Assembly: GCA_022822005.1 (NCBI GenBank)
Contig: JAJECO010000044.1
Location: 62,001-126,000, forward strand
Length of the DNA: 64,000 nucleotides
DNA from: Candidatus Poribacteria bacterium
GTDB lineage: Bacteria > Poribacteria > WGA-4E > PCPOR2b
Direction of reading: 5' to 3'
Made by a program: the position numbers and the translations under genes. The notes under the pieces were generated by a model. That model saw only the letters and a list, made by a program, of their open reading frames with translations. It was not told the DNA's origin and searched no databases. Every line of letters starts with the position of its first letter. Positions within the stretch are counted from its first letter, which is position 1. Of this stretch, positions 52,089 through 61,805 are shown in pieces.

Positions 52089-53153
52089 ATGCAGACTAAC
52101 GGTACGATTGACAGAAATGTCAAAGACTATCAGACCTTGATGAGTCCAAGGCAGTTGTTGACGGACCTTCCAAGAACAGATGCGATGACGCAGACGGTCC
52201 AACACGGCAGAGCAGCGGTTAGGAATATCTTGGACGGCACCGATTCACGGAAATTTGTCATTGTTGGACCCTGTTCCATCCATGACGCAGAGCTCGCCCA
52301 CGACTATGCGGCAAAATTGAAAGAGGTTTCAGACGCTGTTTCAGACCGCTTGGTTATTGTAGTCAGATCTTATTTTGAGAAACCGCGCACCAGTTTGGGT
52401 TGGAAAGGCTTAATCTACGACTCACATCTAAATGGAGCAGGGGACATCAAGGATGGCTTATATATCTGCAGAAGGATATTAATGGATAATCTTGAGATCG
52501 GATTGCCGTGCGCCACTGAGTATCTTGAAACCTTCACGCCGCAATATAACTCCGATCTGGTCTCTTGGGCAGCGATCGGTGCGCGGACGACTGAGTCGCC
52601 ACAACACAGACAACTCGCTTCGGGGTTATCAATGCCGGTTGGCTTCAAAAACAGCACTCAAGGCGATATCTCCGTTGCGGTCAATGCGATTCTATCCTCG
52701 AACGGCGAACACTCTTTTCTGGGGATTGATGGATACGGCGCTCCCTCCGTTGTGCGAACAACGGGCAATCCATACACCCATATCGTGATGAGGGGAAGCA
52801 ATACGGGCGCAAACTATGATTCACAAAGTGTCCAAGATGTCCAAGCGATGCTGACGGAGGAGGACCTGCCTCCGAACGTCGTTATAGATTGCAGCCACGG
52901 GAATTCGGAGAAAGATTACAGCAAGCAACCCATCGTTTTTGAGGAGATATTGAAACAGATTCGTGATGGGAATGATGGGATCGTGGGAATCATGCTGGAA
53001 TCAAATATTAACGCTGGGAGCCAGAAAATACCTTCTGACCTAACCGGGTTTGATAAGTCCACACTTGAGTACGGCGTTTCCGTCACTGACAGTTGTATTG
53101 ATTGGGAGACAACTGCTTCGCTGCTTAAGGAGGCGCATAAAAACCTCGCTTAG
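52089..53153 (+). CDS. aroF: 3-deoxy-D-arabino-heptulosonate-7-phosphate synthase, class I
   Basis: A 354-residue DAHP synthase of the AroF/AroG/AroH class (E. coli AroG 350). It condenses phosphoenolpyruvate and erythrose-4-phosphate, the first step of the shikimate pathway, in the cytoplasm. Motifs: GPCSIHD (Cys62 metal ligand), KPRTSLGWKGL, MRGSNTGANYD, DCSHGNS (His ligand), LESN with the metal Glu, and VTDSCIDWETT with the Asp ligand. Paralog type (Tyr-, Phe- or Trp-sensitive) cannot be assigned; the symbol is a class label. AGGAGG lies 11 nt before the ATG. An attenuator upstream points to regulation by Tyr/Phe. Confidence 0.93.
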   Translation: MQTNGTIDRNVKDYQTLMSPRQLLTDLPRTDAMTQTVQHGRAAVRNILDGTDSRKFVIVGPCSIHDAELAHDYAAKLKEVSDAVSDRLVIVVRSYFEKPRTSLGWKGLIYDSHLNGAGDIKDGLYICRRILMDNLEIGLPCATEYLETFTPQYNSDLVSWAAIGARTTESPQHRQLASGLSMPVGFKNSTQGDISVAVNAILSSNGEHSFLGIDGYGAPSVVRTTGNPYTHIVMRGSNTGANYDSQSVQDVQAMLTEEDLPPNVVIDCSHGNSEKDYSKQPIVFEEILKQIRDGNDGIVGIMLESNINAGSQKIPSDLTGFDKSTLEYGVSVTDSCIDWETTASLLKEAHKNLA

Positions 53154-53196
53154 GCGATTTGAAAGGCCATTCAAAAGGGGTACGGAGAATCTTCCT

Positions 53197-53946
53197 ATGG
53201 CATGGTACAAAACCTTCTATGATGAACATTACCTTAAGGAATATGCGAGTGGATTTACGCCTGAACGAGCCCAGAGAGAAGTGGGCTTCGTCAACAGGAC
53301 GCTGAATCTTCCCGAAGGTGCGCGGATCTTGGATCTTTGCTGCGGGCATGGAAGGCACACGGTTGAACTCGCAGCAGCGGGCTATTCGATGGTTGGACAG
53401 GATCTGTCAGCCACCTTCCTCGATCTTGCGAAAGATGCCGCTGCAGCGCGCGATCTTCAGATTCAGTTCGTCCGTGCCGATATGCGGGAGATTCCGTTTG
53501 AAGCTGAGTTTGATGCGGTCATCAATATGTTCACAGCTTTCGGCTACTTTGACGATGCGGAGAACCAGAAAGTCCTCAACGCCGTTGCGCGGGCGTTAAA
53601 GCCGGGGGGGAAGCTCCTCATTGACCTCCTCAACACCCTGCGGATCATCCGTGATTTTCTGCCTCAAAGTTGGGACGAACTCCCAGATGGGACGGCTACC
53701 CTTACTAAGCGAGATTATAATCTCCTGACAGGGAACATAGAAGAGTTTCGCACCTACATTGCTCCTGACGGGAGTAAGCGTGAAATTCACTTGGTCTGGC
53801 GATCGTATTTCTATACTGAGCTTGCAAAGATGCTTAACCGTGCAAGCCTTGCGCCGATTCAAGTGTTCGGTGGTTTTGATAGTAGTGAGTTCACGTGGGA
53901 CTCAAATCGGATGATTGTCTTGGCTGAAAAGCAGCGCGAAGCATAA
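53197..53946 (+). CDS. SAM-dependent methyltransferase
   Basis: A 249-residue class I methyltransferase. Motif I is LDLCCGHGRH (residues about 48-57), motif II VGQDLSATFLDLA with an acidic Asp, and RADMREIPF and VARALKPGGKLLIDLL as later motifs. The start at 53197 has GGAG upstream; a longer frame to 53050 overlaps DAHP synthase and is less likely. It begins 43 bp after the DAHP synthase stop and is probably in the same transcript. Substrate unknown. Confidence 0.85.
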   Translation: MAWYKTFYDEHYLKEYASGFTPERAQREVGFVNRTLNLPEGARILDLCCGHGRHTVELAAAGYSMVGQDLSATFLDLAKDAAAARDLQIQFVRADMREIPFEAEFDAVINMFTAFGYFDDAENQKVLNAVARALKPGGKLLIDLLNTLRIIRDFLPQSWDELPDGTATLTKRDYNLLTGNIEEFRTYIAPDGSKREIHLVWRSYFYTELAKMLNRASLAPIQVFGGFDSSEFTWDSNRMIVLAEKQREA

Positions 53947-54157
53947 GTACACCTAAAAGGAGCGGATCAGAGAGTTAAACGAAAATCCTCTATCACGTTT
54001 TACGTTTCACGCATCACGACACGCATCACGAAAGGAGGTGATGAAGGTGGGGTTGACGGCTACCGACGAACCGGATTTACGTGATACTGGAAACAATCTT
54101 ACATCGTTAGAGCAACAGAGTGAAGAGAGTACAATTACAAAAAAGGAGAATCACACT

Positions 54158-55693
54158 GTGTCTGAGAAAGTTTATATTTTTGATACAACCCTGCGAGATG
54201 CCGAGCAAACACCCGGTGCTGCGCTGAATCTTGAGGAAAAGCTGGAAATCGCGAAGCACCTCGCAAAACTGAAAGTCGATATTATCGAAGCCGGTTTCCC
54301 CGTCTCATCGCCCGGCGATTTCGATGCCGTAACGCGCATCTCTAATGAAGTAGAGGGTCCGGAAATTTGTGCACTTTCGCGCGTGGTTGAGAAGGATATC
54401 ACCGCGGCATGGGGAGCAATTAAGGACGCACAAAGGCCTCGTATTCACACGTTTGTCGGCACATCACCTATTCACCGGGAACGTATCACGCGGACATCGC
54501 CCGAAGAGACGCTGAAGATGGCGGTCGATGCGGTCGCCTACGCGAAAGAACTATCCGCTGGACACCCCGATGCAGCTATCGAATTTTCACCGATGGACGC
54601 CGGACGCACGGAGCCAAACTATCTTTATGAGGTGGTCGAGGCGACGATCGCAGCGGGAGCGACGATTGTCAACATCCCCGAAACGGTGGGCTGGACTGTA
54701 CCCGCTGAATTCGGGAAACTGATCGCAGATATCAAAGCGAATGTCCCAAACATTGGTCAAGCGATCATCAGTGTCCACTGCCATAACGACCTTGGATTCG
54801 CTGTTGCGAACAGTCTCGAAGCGATCGAAAACGGGGCAAGACAGATCGAATGCACAATCAATGGACTCGGTGAACGCGCTGGCAATACCTCGCTTGAAGA
54901 GGTCGTAATGGCCATCCAGACCCGTCGGGACTATTACAGCGACTACTATACCGACATCAATACGAAAGAAATCGTTCCGATTAGCCGTCGCGTCAGTCGG
55001 ACAATGGGAATACCCGTTCAACCGAACAAAGCAATCGTTGGTGAGAATGCTTTTGCACACAGTTCTGGCATCCATCAAGACGGTGTTATCAAGCAGCGAA
55101 ACACCTTTGAGATTATCGATCCGGCAGATGTCGGTTGGCAAGAGAGCCAGATTATCCTCAGTCCGCGGTCCGGACGTAACGCCCTCCGGCACCGCCTGGG
55201 TGCACTCGGCTATGAGGTGACTCAAGAGCAGCTCGAAAAGATTTACGAGCGATTCCTCAGTGTCGCCGATAAGAAGAAAGAGGTTCATGATGCCGACCTC
55301 GAAGCGATCATGAGAGACGAGGTCCGCTCGATCCCCGAAACCTTCCAATTGGAGTACATTCAGGTGGTCAGCGGAACGAGAATATCTTCGACAACGACCG
55401 TGGGTGTCCGTACCGAAACAGGCATCGTTGAAGAAGCATCCACCGGCGATGGACCTGTTGATGCAGCCTACAAAGCAATTGACCGGGTCGCCAAGATCCC
55501 TCTCTTGCTCACGGATTACAACATCAGGGCTGTAACCGAGGGGAGGGATGCCATCGGTGAGGTTACAATCAGGGTGCAGGACAACGGGCATGTGATTAAT
55601 GGGAATGGTGCAAGCACAGATATTATTGAAGCGAGCGCGAAAGCCTACATCGATGCCATTAACAAGGTTGTCCACCTGCGCTATGAAGAGTAG
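54158..55693 (+). CDS. leuA: 2-isopropylmalate synthase
   Basis: A 511-residue enzyme condensing acetyl-CoA and 2-oxoisovalerate, the first step of leucine biosynthesis. Catalytic motif [12 protein letters not shown] near the N-terminus (Gly replaced by Ala in the usual DGEQ), metal His motifs in [13 protein letters not shown], and the [11 protein letters not shown] block. [16 protein letters not shown] opens the C-terminal region with the regulatory domain ([20 protein letters not shown]). GTG 54158 (AAAAAAGGAG upstream) fits the E. coli length; an upstream GTG at 54038, behind AAAGGAGG, would add 40 residues not typical of the family. Confidence 0.93.
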   Translation: MSEKVYIFDTTLRDAEQTPGAALNLEEKLEIAKHLAKLKVDIIEAGFPVSSPGDFDAVTRISNEVEGPEICALSRVVEKDITAAWGAIKDAQRPRIHTFVGTSPIHRERITRTSPEETLKMAVDAVAYAKELSAGHPDAAIEFSPMDAGRTEPNYLYEVVEATIAAGATIVNIPETVGWTVPAEFGKLIADIKANVPNIGQAIISVHCHNDLGFAVANSLEAIENGARQIECTINGLGERAGNTSLEEVVMAIQTRRDYYSDYYTDINTKEIVPISRRVSRTMGIPVQPNKAIVGENAFAHSSGIHQDGVIKQRNTFEIIDPADVGWQESQIILSPRSGRNALRHRLGALGYEVTQEQLEKIYERFLSVADKKKEVHDADLEAIMRDEVRSIPETFQLEYIQVVSGTRISSTTTVGVRTETGIVEEASTGDGPVDAAYKAIDRVAKIPLLLTDYNIRAVTEGRDAIGEVTIRVQDNGHVINGNGASTDIIEASAKAYIDAINKVVHLRYEE

Positions 55694-55715
55694 CAAACAG
55701 GAGATCCATAAACAG

Positions 55716-55759
55716 AAAAGCCGTAGGGGCACAGTATATTGTGTCTCTACGGCTTTTTT
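55716..55759 (+). terminator. Intrinsic terminator of leuA
   Basis: An 18 bp stem (AAAAGCCGTAGGGGCACA with TGTGTCTCTACGGCTTTT, two G-U pairs) ending in a T run at 55754-55759. It lies 23 bp after the leuA stop and is symmetrical enough to act on minus-strand transcription too. Confidence 0.88.
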
Positions 55760-55760
55760 A

Positions 55761-55900
55761 AATTCTATGGATAGGGACTTCACGTAAGCATTTCCTGCCT
55801 TGCTATATCTAACCCCCGTTCTACTATCAGTGAATTGACCTGCCTCTTCCGCAGCCAAATTGAACTGACGGCTGCGAATTAGCTCGATACCCTTCCGCAT
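55761..55900 (-). pseudogene. Possible 5' remnant of a gene
   Basis: Minus-strand ATG at 55900 has a strong GGAGGAG 5 to 6 nt upstream, and the first 40 or so codons (MRKGIELIRSRQFNLAAEEA, then GQFTDSRTGVRYSKAGNAYV) read like protein. The frame then runs into the leuA terminator and through antisense leuA, which has no support as coding. A decayed or truncated gene start is the best reading. Confidence 0.3.
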
Positions 55901-56069
55901 TTTTCTCCTCCAGAAATCCTTTCCGTAAGGCGTTCGACTACATTGCCCCAGAGAATTTCTCAGAAAAAAATCGAACCTTTTACCCTATCGTTTGCCTAAT
56001 CATAACGAAAATCGATTTTCATAAACTTGCAGTAAACTCATTTCATTTTATTTTACGGAGGGATATATC
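55901..56069 (+). other. Upstream region of the 56070 gene
   Basis: Contains the perfect palindrome GAAAATCGATTTTC at 56007-56020, similar to the hairpins at 61186 and 61405, and a weak TTGCAG-type -35 followed by an AT-rich stretch before the ribosome site GGAGGG. No gene seen. Confidence 0.4.
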
Positions 56070-56687
56070 ATGTTTTTCACGTTGCAGAAACCCAACCCAT
56101 CAAACCCAAAATTGAATCGTTCATTCGTTGGTATACTTACCATCGGTTTGGTCTTGATAAGCGCTTACTTCATTTCGGCGCAAGAGGATACGCGCCCCGA
56201 TCGTTCCAGTCGAGAGCAGCGAGGGCGTGGAGAACGCGGCGAGAGAGGGAGAGGTCAATTTAATATCGCGGAGATAGTTGAGCGACAAACGCAACGCGCC
56301 ATCGAGAATCTGAACCTTTCCGATGAAGAAGGTGCTGTACTTGTGCCGAAAATCAAAGCCATAGCACAGCATCGCTTGGAGCAACGCCAAACGTTGCGAC
56401 CACTTACACAAACCCTGCGCACCTCAGTTGACGGCGAGGATAAAGCAGAAATTAAGTCCGCGCTCGACGCGCTTAAGGCACAGCAGAATAAACAGAAGAC
56501 GAAAGCCGAAGCGTTAGAGAAGGAATTGGTCGAACTATTAACCTTGCGCCAAGAAGCTCAGTTGACGATCGCTGGCATCGTCAACAGCGATGGGGGAGCT
56601 GGTGGATTTGGTGGTCGTCGGGGGCGCCTCGGTGGTGGAGATGGACGCCGTGGTGATAGGCCGGATAGACCACGCGGTAATCAATAG
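56070..56687 (+). CDS. Secreted Arg/Gly-rich protein with a helical core
   Basis: A 205-residue protein with a signal peptide (FVGILTIGLVLISAYFISAQ), a basic Arg/Glu/Gly-rich linker, a helical central part of about 90 residues (ERQTQRAIENLNLSDEE... through ALEKELVELLTLRQEAQLTI) and a Gly/Arg/Asp-rich tail. The core has the periplasmic Spy/CpxP-like length and charge pattern (LTxxQ-like), so a periplasmic chaperone-like function is possible. GGAGGG precedes the ATG. It is the first gene of a same-strand series ending in the secretin. Confidence 0.55.
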   Translation: MFFTLQKPNPSNPKLNRSFVGILTIGLVLISAYFISAQEDTRPDRSSREQRGRGERGERGRGQFNIAEIVERQTQRAIENLNLSDEEGAVLVPKIKAIAQHRLEQRQTLRPLTQTLRTSVDGEDKAEIKSALDALKAQQNKQKTKAEALEKELVELLTLRQEAQLTIAGIVNSDGGAGGFGGRRGRLGGGDGRRGDRPDRPRGNQ

Positions 56688-56805
56688 TAGGACGATTTAA
56701 GCGAGCGGCTAAGGGGCAGTGGCGACGATCCTGCCCTTTAGCCGCTTCTTTCTGAACGCGTTACAGACAAGCTGAATCTCGTAAACTCACAATGAGGAGA
56801 CAATT

Positions 56806-58086
56806 ATGACACAAAGATTTACTCTTTTGGCGAACACATTTTTATATATTACTATCATACCTATCATACTTCTGAGTAGCAATATAGTCGGGGCAGAAAA
56901 TCACGGAGCAGCGACTCAAACGGAATGGCACCAATGGCGAGGCGCGAATCGGGATGGGGTATCTCTCGAAACGGGGATCCTCAAGGCGTGGTCCAAGGCG
57001 GGCCCGAAAGAGTTGTGGCGGCTTCCGCTGGGTGATGGTTTTTCAGGGGTCTCAGTTGCGAACGGACGCGCTTATACCATGTTTGCCAAGGGCGAGGACG
57101 AGGTTGTCCTGTGTCTTGATGCGGAAACAGGGCAGGAGCTTTGGCGGTATCTTGACGATTGGTTTTACACGGAACGTCAGGGTGGAAACGGACCACGCTC
57201 CACACCGACGATTGATGGCGATACGGTTTACGTCCTGAGTGCCTTTGGGCGGCTCGTTGCACTCAACGCAAATACAGGAGAAGAGCTTTGGGCGCACGAT
57301 TTCACAAAGGCATTTTCGAGTTCAATGCCGCGCTGGGGTTTCTCGACATCACCTGTTGTTGAGGATCACCGTTTGCTCGTTGAGGTCGGTGGCGCAAACG
57401 ATAACGCTATTATTGCTTTTAACAAAGGGACCGGAGACCGTATTTGGGGGAGGGCGACTTCTCCTTCCAGCTACTCCTCCCCAATTCTTGTGACCGTCAA
57501 CGGTGTCCGACAGGCACTCTTTTTCGCACGGGATGAACTTCTCGCCGTTTCACCCGAAGATGGAAGTGTGTACTGGCGTTATCCGTGGTATGGTGGACGG
57601 AATAGTGACAATCGCGTAACGCCGGTCTTCATCTCACCTGATAAGATTTTTATTTCGTCTCGGAGTGGTGATGCCGGGATTGTCCTACGGATTATCGGGG
57701 CAGATGCCGATATGCGCGTCGAAGAGGTCTGGCGCAGCCATACGATGATTAATGGATTTTCCACAACCGTACTTTATGACGGTTACATCTACGGTTTCTC
57801 AAACACCATTTTTAAGTGTATCAACGCTGATACAGGTGAGGAGAAATGGAAGACCCGTGGGTTTGGTCAAGGCACGGTTATTTATGCAGATGGACACCTT
57901 ATTGTGCTTGGTGAAGATGGGAATCTCGCACTTGTTCAAGCGACCCCGGAGGCATATCGCGAAGTCGCGCAAACGCAAATCCTTTCTGGACGATGCTGGA
58001 CCGCCCCCACACTATCTGATGGCAAACTTTACTTACGAAACCACCAAGAGATAGTCTGCTTAGACTTAAGAGATCGCGGGGAATAG
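56806..58086 (+). CDS. PQQ-like beta-propeller protein (BamB-like)
   Basis: A 426-residue secreted protein with a signal peptide cleaved after IVGA. The rest is a repeat beta-propeller: WHQWRGANRDGVSLETG at the start, then blades with motifs such as LDAETGQELW, LNANTGEELW and INADTGEEKW, the Trp-containing signature of PQQ/BamB-type propellers. These act as protein-binding platforms, not as quinoproteins, unless PQQ ligands are present, which I do not see. GAGGAGA precedes the ATG. It is 3 bp upstream of the GspC-like gene, so both are probably co-expressed. Confidence 0.75.
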   Translation: MTQRFTLLANTFLYITIIPIILLSSNIVGAENHGAATQTEWHQWRGANRDGVSLETGILKAWSKAGPKELWRLPLGDGFSGVSVANGRAYTMFAKGEDEVVLCLDAETGQELWRYLDDWFYTERQGGNGPRSTPTIDGDTVYVLSAFGRLVALNANTGEELWAHDFTKAFSSSMPRWGFSTSPVVEDHRLLVEVGGANDNAIIAFNKGTGDRIWGRATSPSSYSSPILVTVNGVRQALFFARDELLAVSPEDGSVYWRYPWYGGRNSDNRVTPVFISPDKIFISSRSGDAGIVLRIIGADADMRVEEVWRSHTMINGFSTTVLYDGYIYGFSNTIFKCINADTGEEKWKTRGFGQGTVIYADGHLIVLGEDGNLALVQATPEAYREVAQTQILSGRCWTAPTLSDGKLYLRNHQEIVCLDLRDRGE

Positions 58087-58089
58087 TCG

Positions 58090-58770
58090 GTGAAAAATAT
58101 CATCGCCCTGTCAATTTTGAGTATTATCATTCTGGGGTTCATCATATATTTCGTTATCTCCCAAATGGGCAAGAGCGATACAGTCCTCAAATCGTTCCAA
58201 CTGCCACAAAAAGTGTCTTCATCGAAGTCCGCTTTCTCCCTACAAGAGCGGGCTTTTTCGTTCCACCGAGGTCCAGAGGATTACGAGGTTATCGCCGAAA
58301 ACAACATATTTCGACCGCTCGGTTGGAAAAGAGAGATCCAATCATCAGAAGAACCCGCCCCAACGGTCGCGCCTGAACCGATTCTCGAAATACCACCATC
58401 TCCGCCGACTTATACACTCGTGCTGACCGGGATTGCAAGAAGCGGTTCAGACTGGGTTGCCGTTGTCGAAGACCGGAAACGGGTTGAAGGAACATTTCTC
58501 CGGCGTGGTGAAACCCTGAAAGACGTGCGCGTACAAGATATTATGCCCGAACATATCACGCTAACTCGTGATGGAATAACCCTCCAACTTGCGTTGGGCG
58601 AGAGTATTGAATACGGGGTGGATGGACGGCTACGATTTGGCACCGCCGGTGTCGCGAAGATATCGAAACTTGCCAACGGAGCGAGTGCAGATGCGGATAG
58701 TGATGATGACAGTAGACAGAGCCTCATTGAACGGATGCGAGCGAGGAGACAGAGGGAATTAAATCAATGA
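58090..58770 (+). CDS. GspC/PilP-like periplasmic protein
   Basis: A 226-residue bitopic inner-membrane protein: an N-terminal transmembrane segment (IIALSILSIIILGFIIYFVIS), a Pro-rich linker, then a beta-rich domain with YTLVLTGIARSGSDWVAVVEDR and YTLVLTG-type homology-region features seen in type II secretion GspC and pilus PilP proteins. These bind the secretin N0 domain. The GTG start lies 3 bp after the propeller gene, and its stop overlaps the secretin ATG (ATGA), a strong sign of coupling. The Arg-rich C-terminus is unusual for GspC. Confidence 0.7.
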   Translation: MKNIIALSILSIIILGFIIYFVISQMGKSDTVLKSFQLPQKVSSSKSAFSLQERAFSFHRGPEDYEVIAENNIFRPLGWKREIQSSEEPAPTVAPEPILEIPPSPPTYTLVLTGIARSGSDWVAVVEDRKRVEGTFLRRGETLKDVRVQDIMPEHITLTRDGITLQLALGESIEYGVDGRLRFGTAGVAKISKLANGASADADSDDDSRQSLIERMRARRQRELNQ

Positions 58771-61169
58771 CACAATCTCTGAAATGGGTATTCCACATCA
58801 ATTATTCGCTGCTCTCTCTCCTTGCGGTATCTATTTTAGTAACGGGTGAAAGTGATATTGCGGAAGGGGAAACCGAGCCGAAACAGATCTCCATGCGGTT
58901 CAAAGATGCCTCGCTCGACCATATCTTGGAATTTTTCTCCGATGCAACGGGCTATACCATCGTCAAAGCAGCAGATCTGGATATGCGTGTGACCATCATT
59001 AGCCCCGACGACCTGCCGGTGGACGAGGCGTTTTCGGTGTTGAACACTACCTTGGCAATCAAAGGATATACCAGCATCGTTAATGGGCAAAGTGTAAAGA
59101 TCGTCCCGTTGGAGGAAGCGAAGCTTGAAGCGACGCCTATACAGGTTGGGAGCGATCCGGAAGGGATTAAATCTGAGGATACCATTGCCACGCAGGTGAT
59201 GCCACTCTCTTCGGCGGATGCGACCCAACTTGTCAAAGACCTCAAGGATTTTGTGCCACAGTACGGTGTGATGACCGCCTACGGTCGGAGCAATACATTG
59301 ATCATCACCGCATCCTCGGCGAACATCAAGCGGTTAGCTGAAATTGTGGAACAACTTGACATTTCAATGGCGGACCGGATCAAGCTTGAGGTGTTTTCGT
59401 TGCAATATGCGGATGCGACCAAGTTAGCCGAAGTGATCACCAAACTGTATGAGAAACCGACGGACACCGAAGCCGCAGCGGAACAGGAACGGCAGCAGCG
59501 GGGACGTCGTGGCGGGTTCGGCAATCGGGGTCAATTTGGTCGAGATGGCGGGGGAGGCGAGACCACAACTGAGGAAAGTAGCCCCACGGAGGGCGGTGCG
59601 CTACAGCTGCTCGGTGAAGTCAAAGCGGTCGCCGATGAGAACACCAACTCACTAATCGTATCCGCCAGCCAACCTAACCTCGCAATTATTCGTGGACTTG
59701 TTTCGGAGTTGGATACGCAACGCTTTTCTGAGCCAGAAACGCGCGTATTCTCCCTAAAATATGGCGATGCGACGGAGATTGCCAATGAACTCAACCAAGC
59801 CTTTTCGAGTGCCGCGCGCAATGTCTTTAACACTGGGTTAGGAGGCGGATTTGGCGGCGGCAGAGGTAGACGTTTTTTTGAGGAGCAGCAGAGAGCCAGT
59901 GAGCAGAGCGGAGCAGGCGTCCTCGGTCTGCCAGAATTGGTTGCAGTGCCGGATGCGCGAACCAATTCTGTGATGGTAACAACGACCGCAGAGCAGATGG
60001 ACGCTGTCGGCAAGCTTATAGAACAGCTCGACAGGGATATCGCGGACTTTGCCGAGGATACCCGGATTTTTACCCTTGAATACGCGGATGCAGCAAATGT
60101 TTCAGGAGTGCTCAACGAACTCCTCTCCACCGAACTCTTTGAGCGTCAAGCAGCGAATCGCACGAGCTTCGTTGGCGGCGGATTTGGTGGGTTTGGCGGC
60201 GGATTTGGCGGTGGCTTTGGTGGCGGAAGGTCAGCTGCCGGTGCATTAGGTTCCACTGCACAGACTGCGGATGCCGCACGTGGACTCACAGGCAATGTGA
60301 AAATCGTCGCCGATGAGGAGACAAACGCCCTGCTGATTACCACATTTGTCCGAAATTTCCCTGCCGTTGAAAAACTGGTCAAACAGCTCGATGTGTTACT
60401 CCCCCAAGTTCTTATTGAGGCACAGATTATTGAGGTGACGCTCGATGATGATAGTGCGTTCGGGGTCGAATGGATGTGGGAGCAGGGGACAACCCGCGAC
60501 GATAAAACCTATCAGCAGGAGGGAACGACCAATTTTGGACTGACCGATGAGATCTTCGGTCTGAAATACGGCATCCTCTCCAGCAAATTGGACACAATGC
60601 TTCACGCCCTGACGAAGGACACGAAGGTTAATATCCTCTCTACACCGCGGATCATGACTAAAAACAATCAGGAAGCGGTTATCAACGTCGGTCAAGCGGT
60701 GCCGTTCCTTGTCAGTACGCAGGAGACAGCGACCGGTGGCATCCTAACCAGCACAGACTTTCGGGATGTCGGTGTCATCCTGACCGTCACGCCACGGATC
60801 AATCGATCCGGAACGGTTTCTCTCGATGTGAACCAACAGATTAACAGCCTGGTTGAATTTACGCTGTTCGATGCCCCGATCATCTCCACACGCGAGGCGT
60901 CGGCGTTCGTAACGATCAAGGACAAGCAGACGATGGTGATCGGCGGGATGATTAAGGACGACAAGACAGAGACCGTCCACAAAATACCGGTGTTGGGAGA
61001 TATTCCGCTATTGGGCAAGCTGTTTCAGCGAAGGGACACGCGGGTTGAAAAGACGGAGTTGATGGTATTCATCACGCCGCATGTGGTCTACACGGATGCG
61101 GACGCGGATCGGGTGACAGCGGAGCAGAGAGAGAAATTGCATCTGCAGAACGGCAGAACGGGCAACTAG
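58767..61169 (+). CDS. Secretin (GspD/PilQ family)
   Basis: An 800-residue outer-membrane secretin. After a hydrophobic N-terminus there is an N0-like domain (ISMRFKDASLDHILEFF), then several N1/N2-type repeats (residues 140-560: each with a block such as FSLQYADATKLAEVI, then DENTNSLIVSA). Glycine-rich inserts (GGGFGGGRGRR, GGFGGGFGGGFGGG) separate them. The secretin core has LIEAQIIEVTLDDDSAFGVEW, PRIMTKNNQEAVINVGQAVPFL and the C-terminal GMIKDDKTETVHKIPVLGDIPLLGKLFQ. It forms the exit pore. No GspE, F, G or PilB/C genes are in the window. Confidence 0.92.
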   Translation: MTQSLKWVFHINYSLLSLLAVSILVTGESDIAEGETEPKQISMRFKDASLDHILEFFSDATGYTIVKAADLDMRVTIISPDDLPVDEAFSVLNTTLAIKGYTSIVNGQSVKIVPLEEAKLEATPIQVGSDPEGIKSEDTIATQVMPLSSADATQLVKDLKDFVPQYGVMTAYGRSNTLIITASSANIKRLAEIVEQLDISMADRIKLEVFSLQYADATKLAEVITKLYEKPTDTEAAAEQERQQRGRRGGFGNRGQFGRDGGGGETTTEESSPTEGGALQLLGEVKAVADENTNSLIVSASQPNLAIIRGLVSELDTQRFSEPETRVFSLKYGDATEIANELNQAFSSAARNVFNTGLGGGFGGGRGRRFFEEQQRASEQSGAGVLGLPELVAVPDARTNSVMVTTTAEQMDAVGKLIEQLDRDIADFAEDTRIFTLEYADAANVSGVLNELLSTELFERQAANRTSFVGGGFGGFGGGFGGGFGGGRSAAGALGSTAQTADAARGLTGNVKIVADEETNALLITTFVRNFPAVEKLVKQLDVLLPQVLIEAQIIEVTLDDDSAFGVEWMWEQGTTRDDKTYQQEGTTNFGLTDEIFGLKYGILSSKLDTMLHALTKDTKVNILSTPRIMTKNNQEAVINVGQAVPFLVSTQETATGGILTSTDFRDVGVILTVTPRINRSGTVSLDVNQQINSLVEFTLFDAPIISTREASAFVTIKDKQTMVIGGMIKDDKTETVHKIPVLGDIPLLGKLFQRRDTRVEKTELMVFITPHVVYTDADADRVTAEQREKLHLQNGRTGN

Positions 61170-61185
61170 GGCGTGTCGACATTAC

Positions 61186-61424
61186 GTCGATTTTGGAAAA
61201 TCGACCGAGAGGTTTTCAAAGTCCCCCTGACAAGTGGTACATCCCGCCTGTCCCGATTCATCGGAGATTCATCGGGCCTGCCCCGATCCTATCGGGGGAT
61301 TTATCAGGGGCGGATTTAGGGGGTTGGCTGTGTAGTGGGAATGTCTAAGTCATTGTAAGATCTACCATAAATTGTAGGTCGAGATTCACATCTCGACACC
61401 AAACGTCGATTTTGGAAAATCGAC
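61186..61424. repeat. Cluster of palindromic repeats
   Basis: Two copies of GTCGATTTTGGAAAATCGAC (61186-61205 and 61405-61424) flank this block. Inside are the GC-rich block at 61249-61310 (shared with 30611-30660), the 61 bp repeat at 61312-61372 (shared with 20851-20911) and the hairpin GTCGAGAT/ATCTCGAC at 61378-61397. No coding sequence is visible. It follows the secretin stop closely and may terminate or punctuate transcription, but lacks a T tract. Confidence 0.7.
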
Positions 61425-61439
61425 CTACTGAGCGATTCC

Positions 61440-61805
61440 TTAACCCCGCATGATGGATTCAACCTCTGGCAGCACCGCTTTGACTGCCGCCTGATCGACC
61501 CCTGCAGCGACCCCATCGTAGTTGGCAGTGCGGATCATCTCGACGAGGTTGTTGCCGAGCTGTTCCATCGTCCACCCAATCGAATCGGGGACGGTCGCTG
61601 TATCGAGGTGGTGTTGCTCGTTTCTGCCGGATGGATCGTAGTGGTAGTGTGGGTCCTTTCGGAAGCAGTCGAACCGAAGCAGTTGCACCGCTTCACCATC
61701 GACGTCGCCGTAGACGCGGACAGCGGGACCGCCGTCGCCGGTTATGGCCCGGTTATCAACGTGGAGTTCAACCCCACCGACTTGGAAAACTTTTTCCTGA
61801 CTCAT
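61440..61805 (-). CDS. Conserved small protein, function unknown
   Basis: A 121-residue protein with AAGGAGGG well placed before the ATG. The sequence has an aromatic/His-rich part, FDCFRKDPHYHYDPSGRNE, and an N-terminal beta-sheet pattern (KVFQVGGVELHVDNRAI). The His-Tyr-His motif could bind metal. No known domain recognised; it appears to be a cytoplasmic protein. Its stop abuts the palindrome cluster. Confidence 0.6.
   Translation of the reverse strand: MSQEKVFQVGGVELHVDNRAITGDGGPAVRVYGDVDGEAVQLLRFDCFRKDPHYHYDPSGRNEQHHLDTATVPDSIGWTMEQLGNNLVEMIRTANYDGVAAGVDQAAVKAVLPEVESIMRG

Noticed and set aside
51826-52089. An 87-codon plus-strand ORF overlapping the DAHP leader in another frame
   Set aside because: Its end runs through the terminator and T tract, its composition is set by those elements, and it lacks a ribosome site. 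The Tyr/Phe frame explains the region better.
54587-55900. A 437-codon minus-strand ORF antisense to leuA
   Set aside because: Nearly all of it is the shadow of leuA and crosses the leuA terminator. Only its first 40 or so codons have independent support, so it is listed as a possible remnant.
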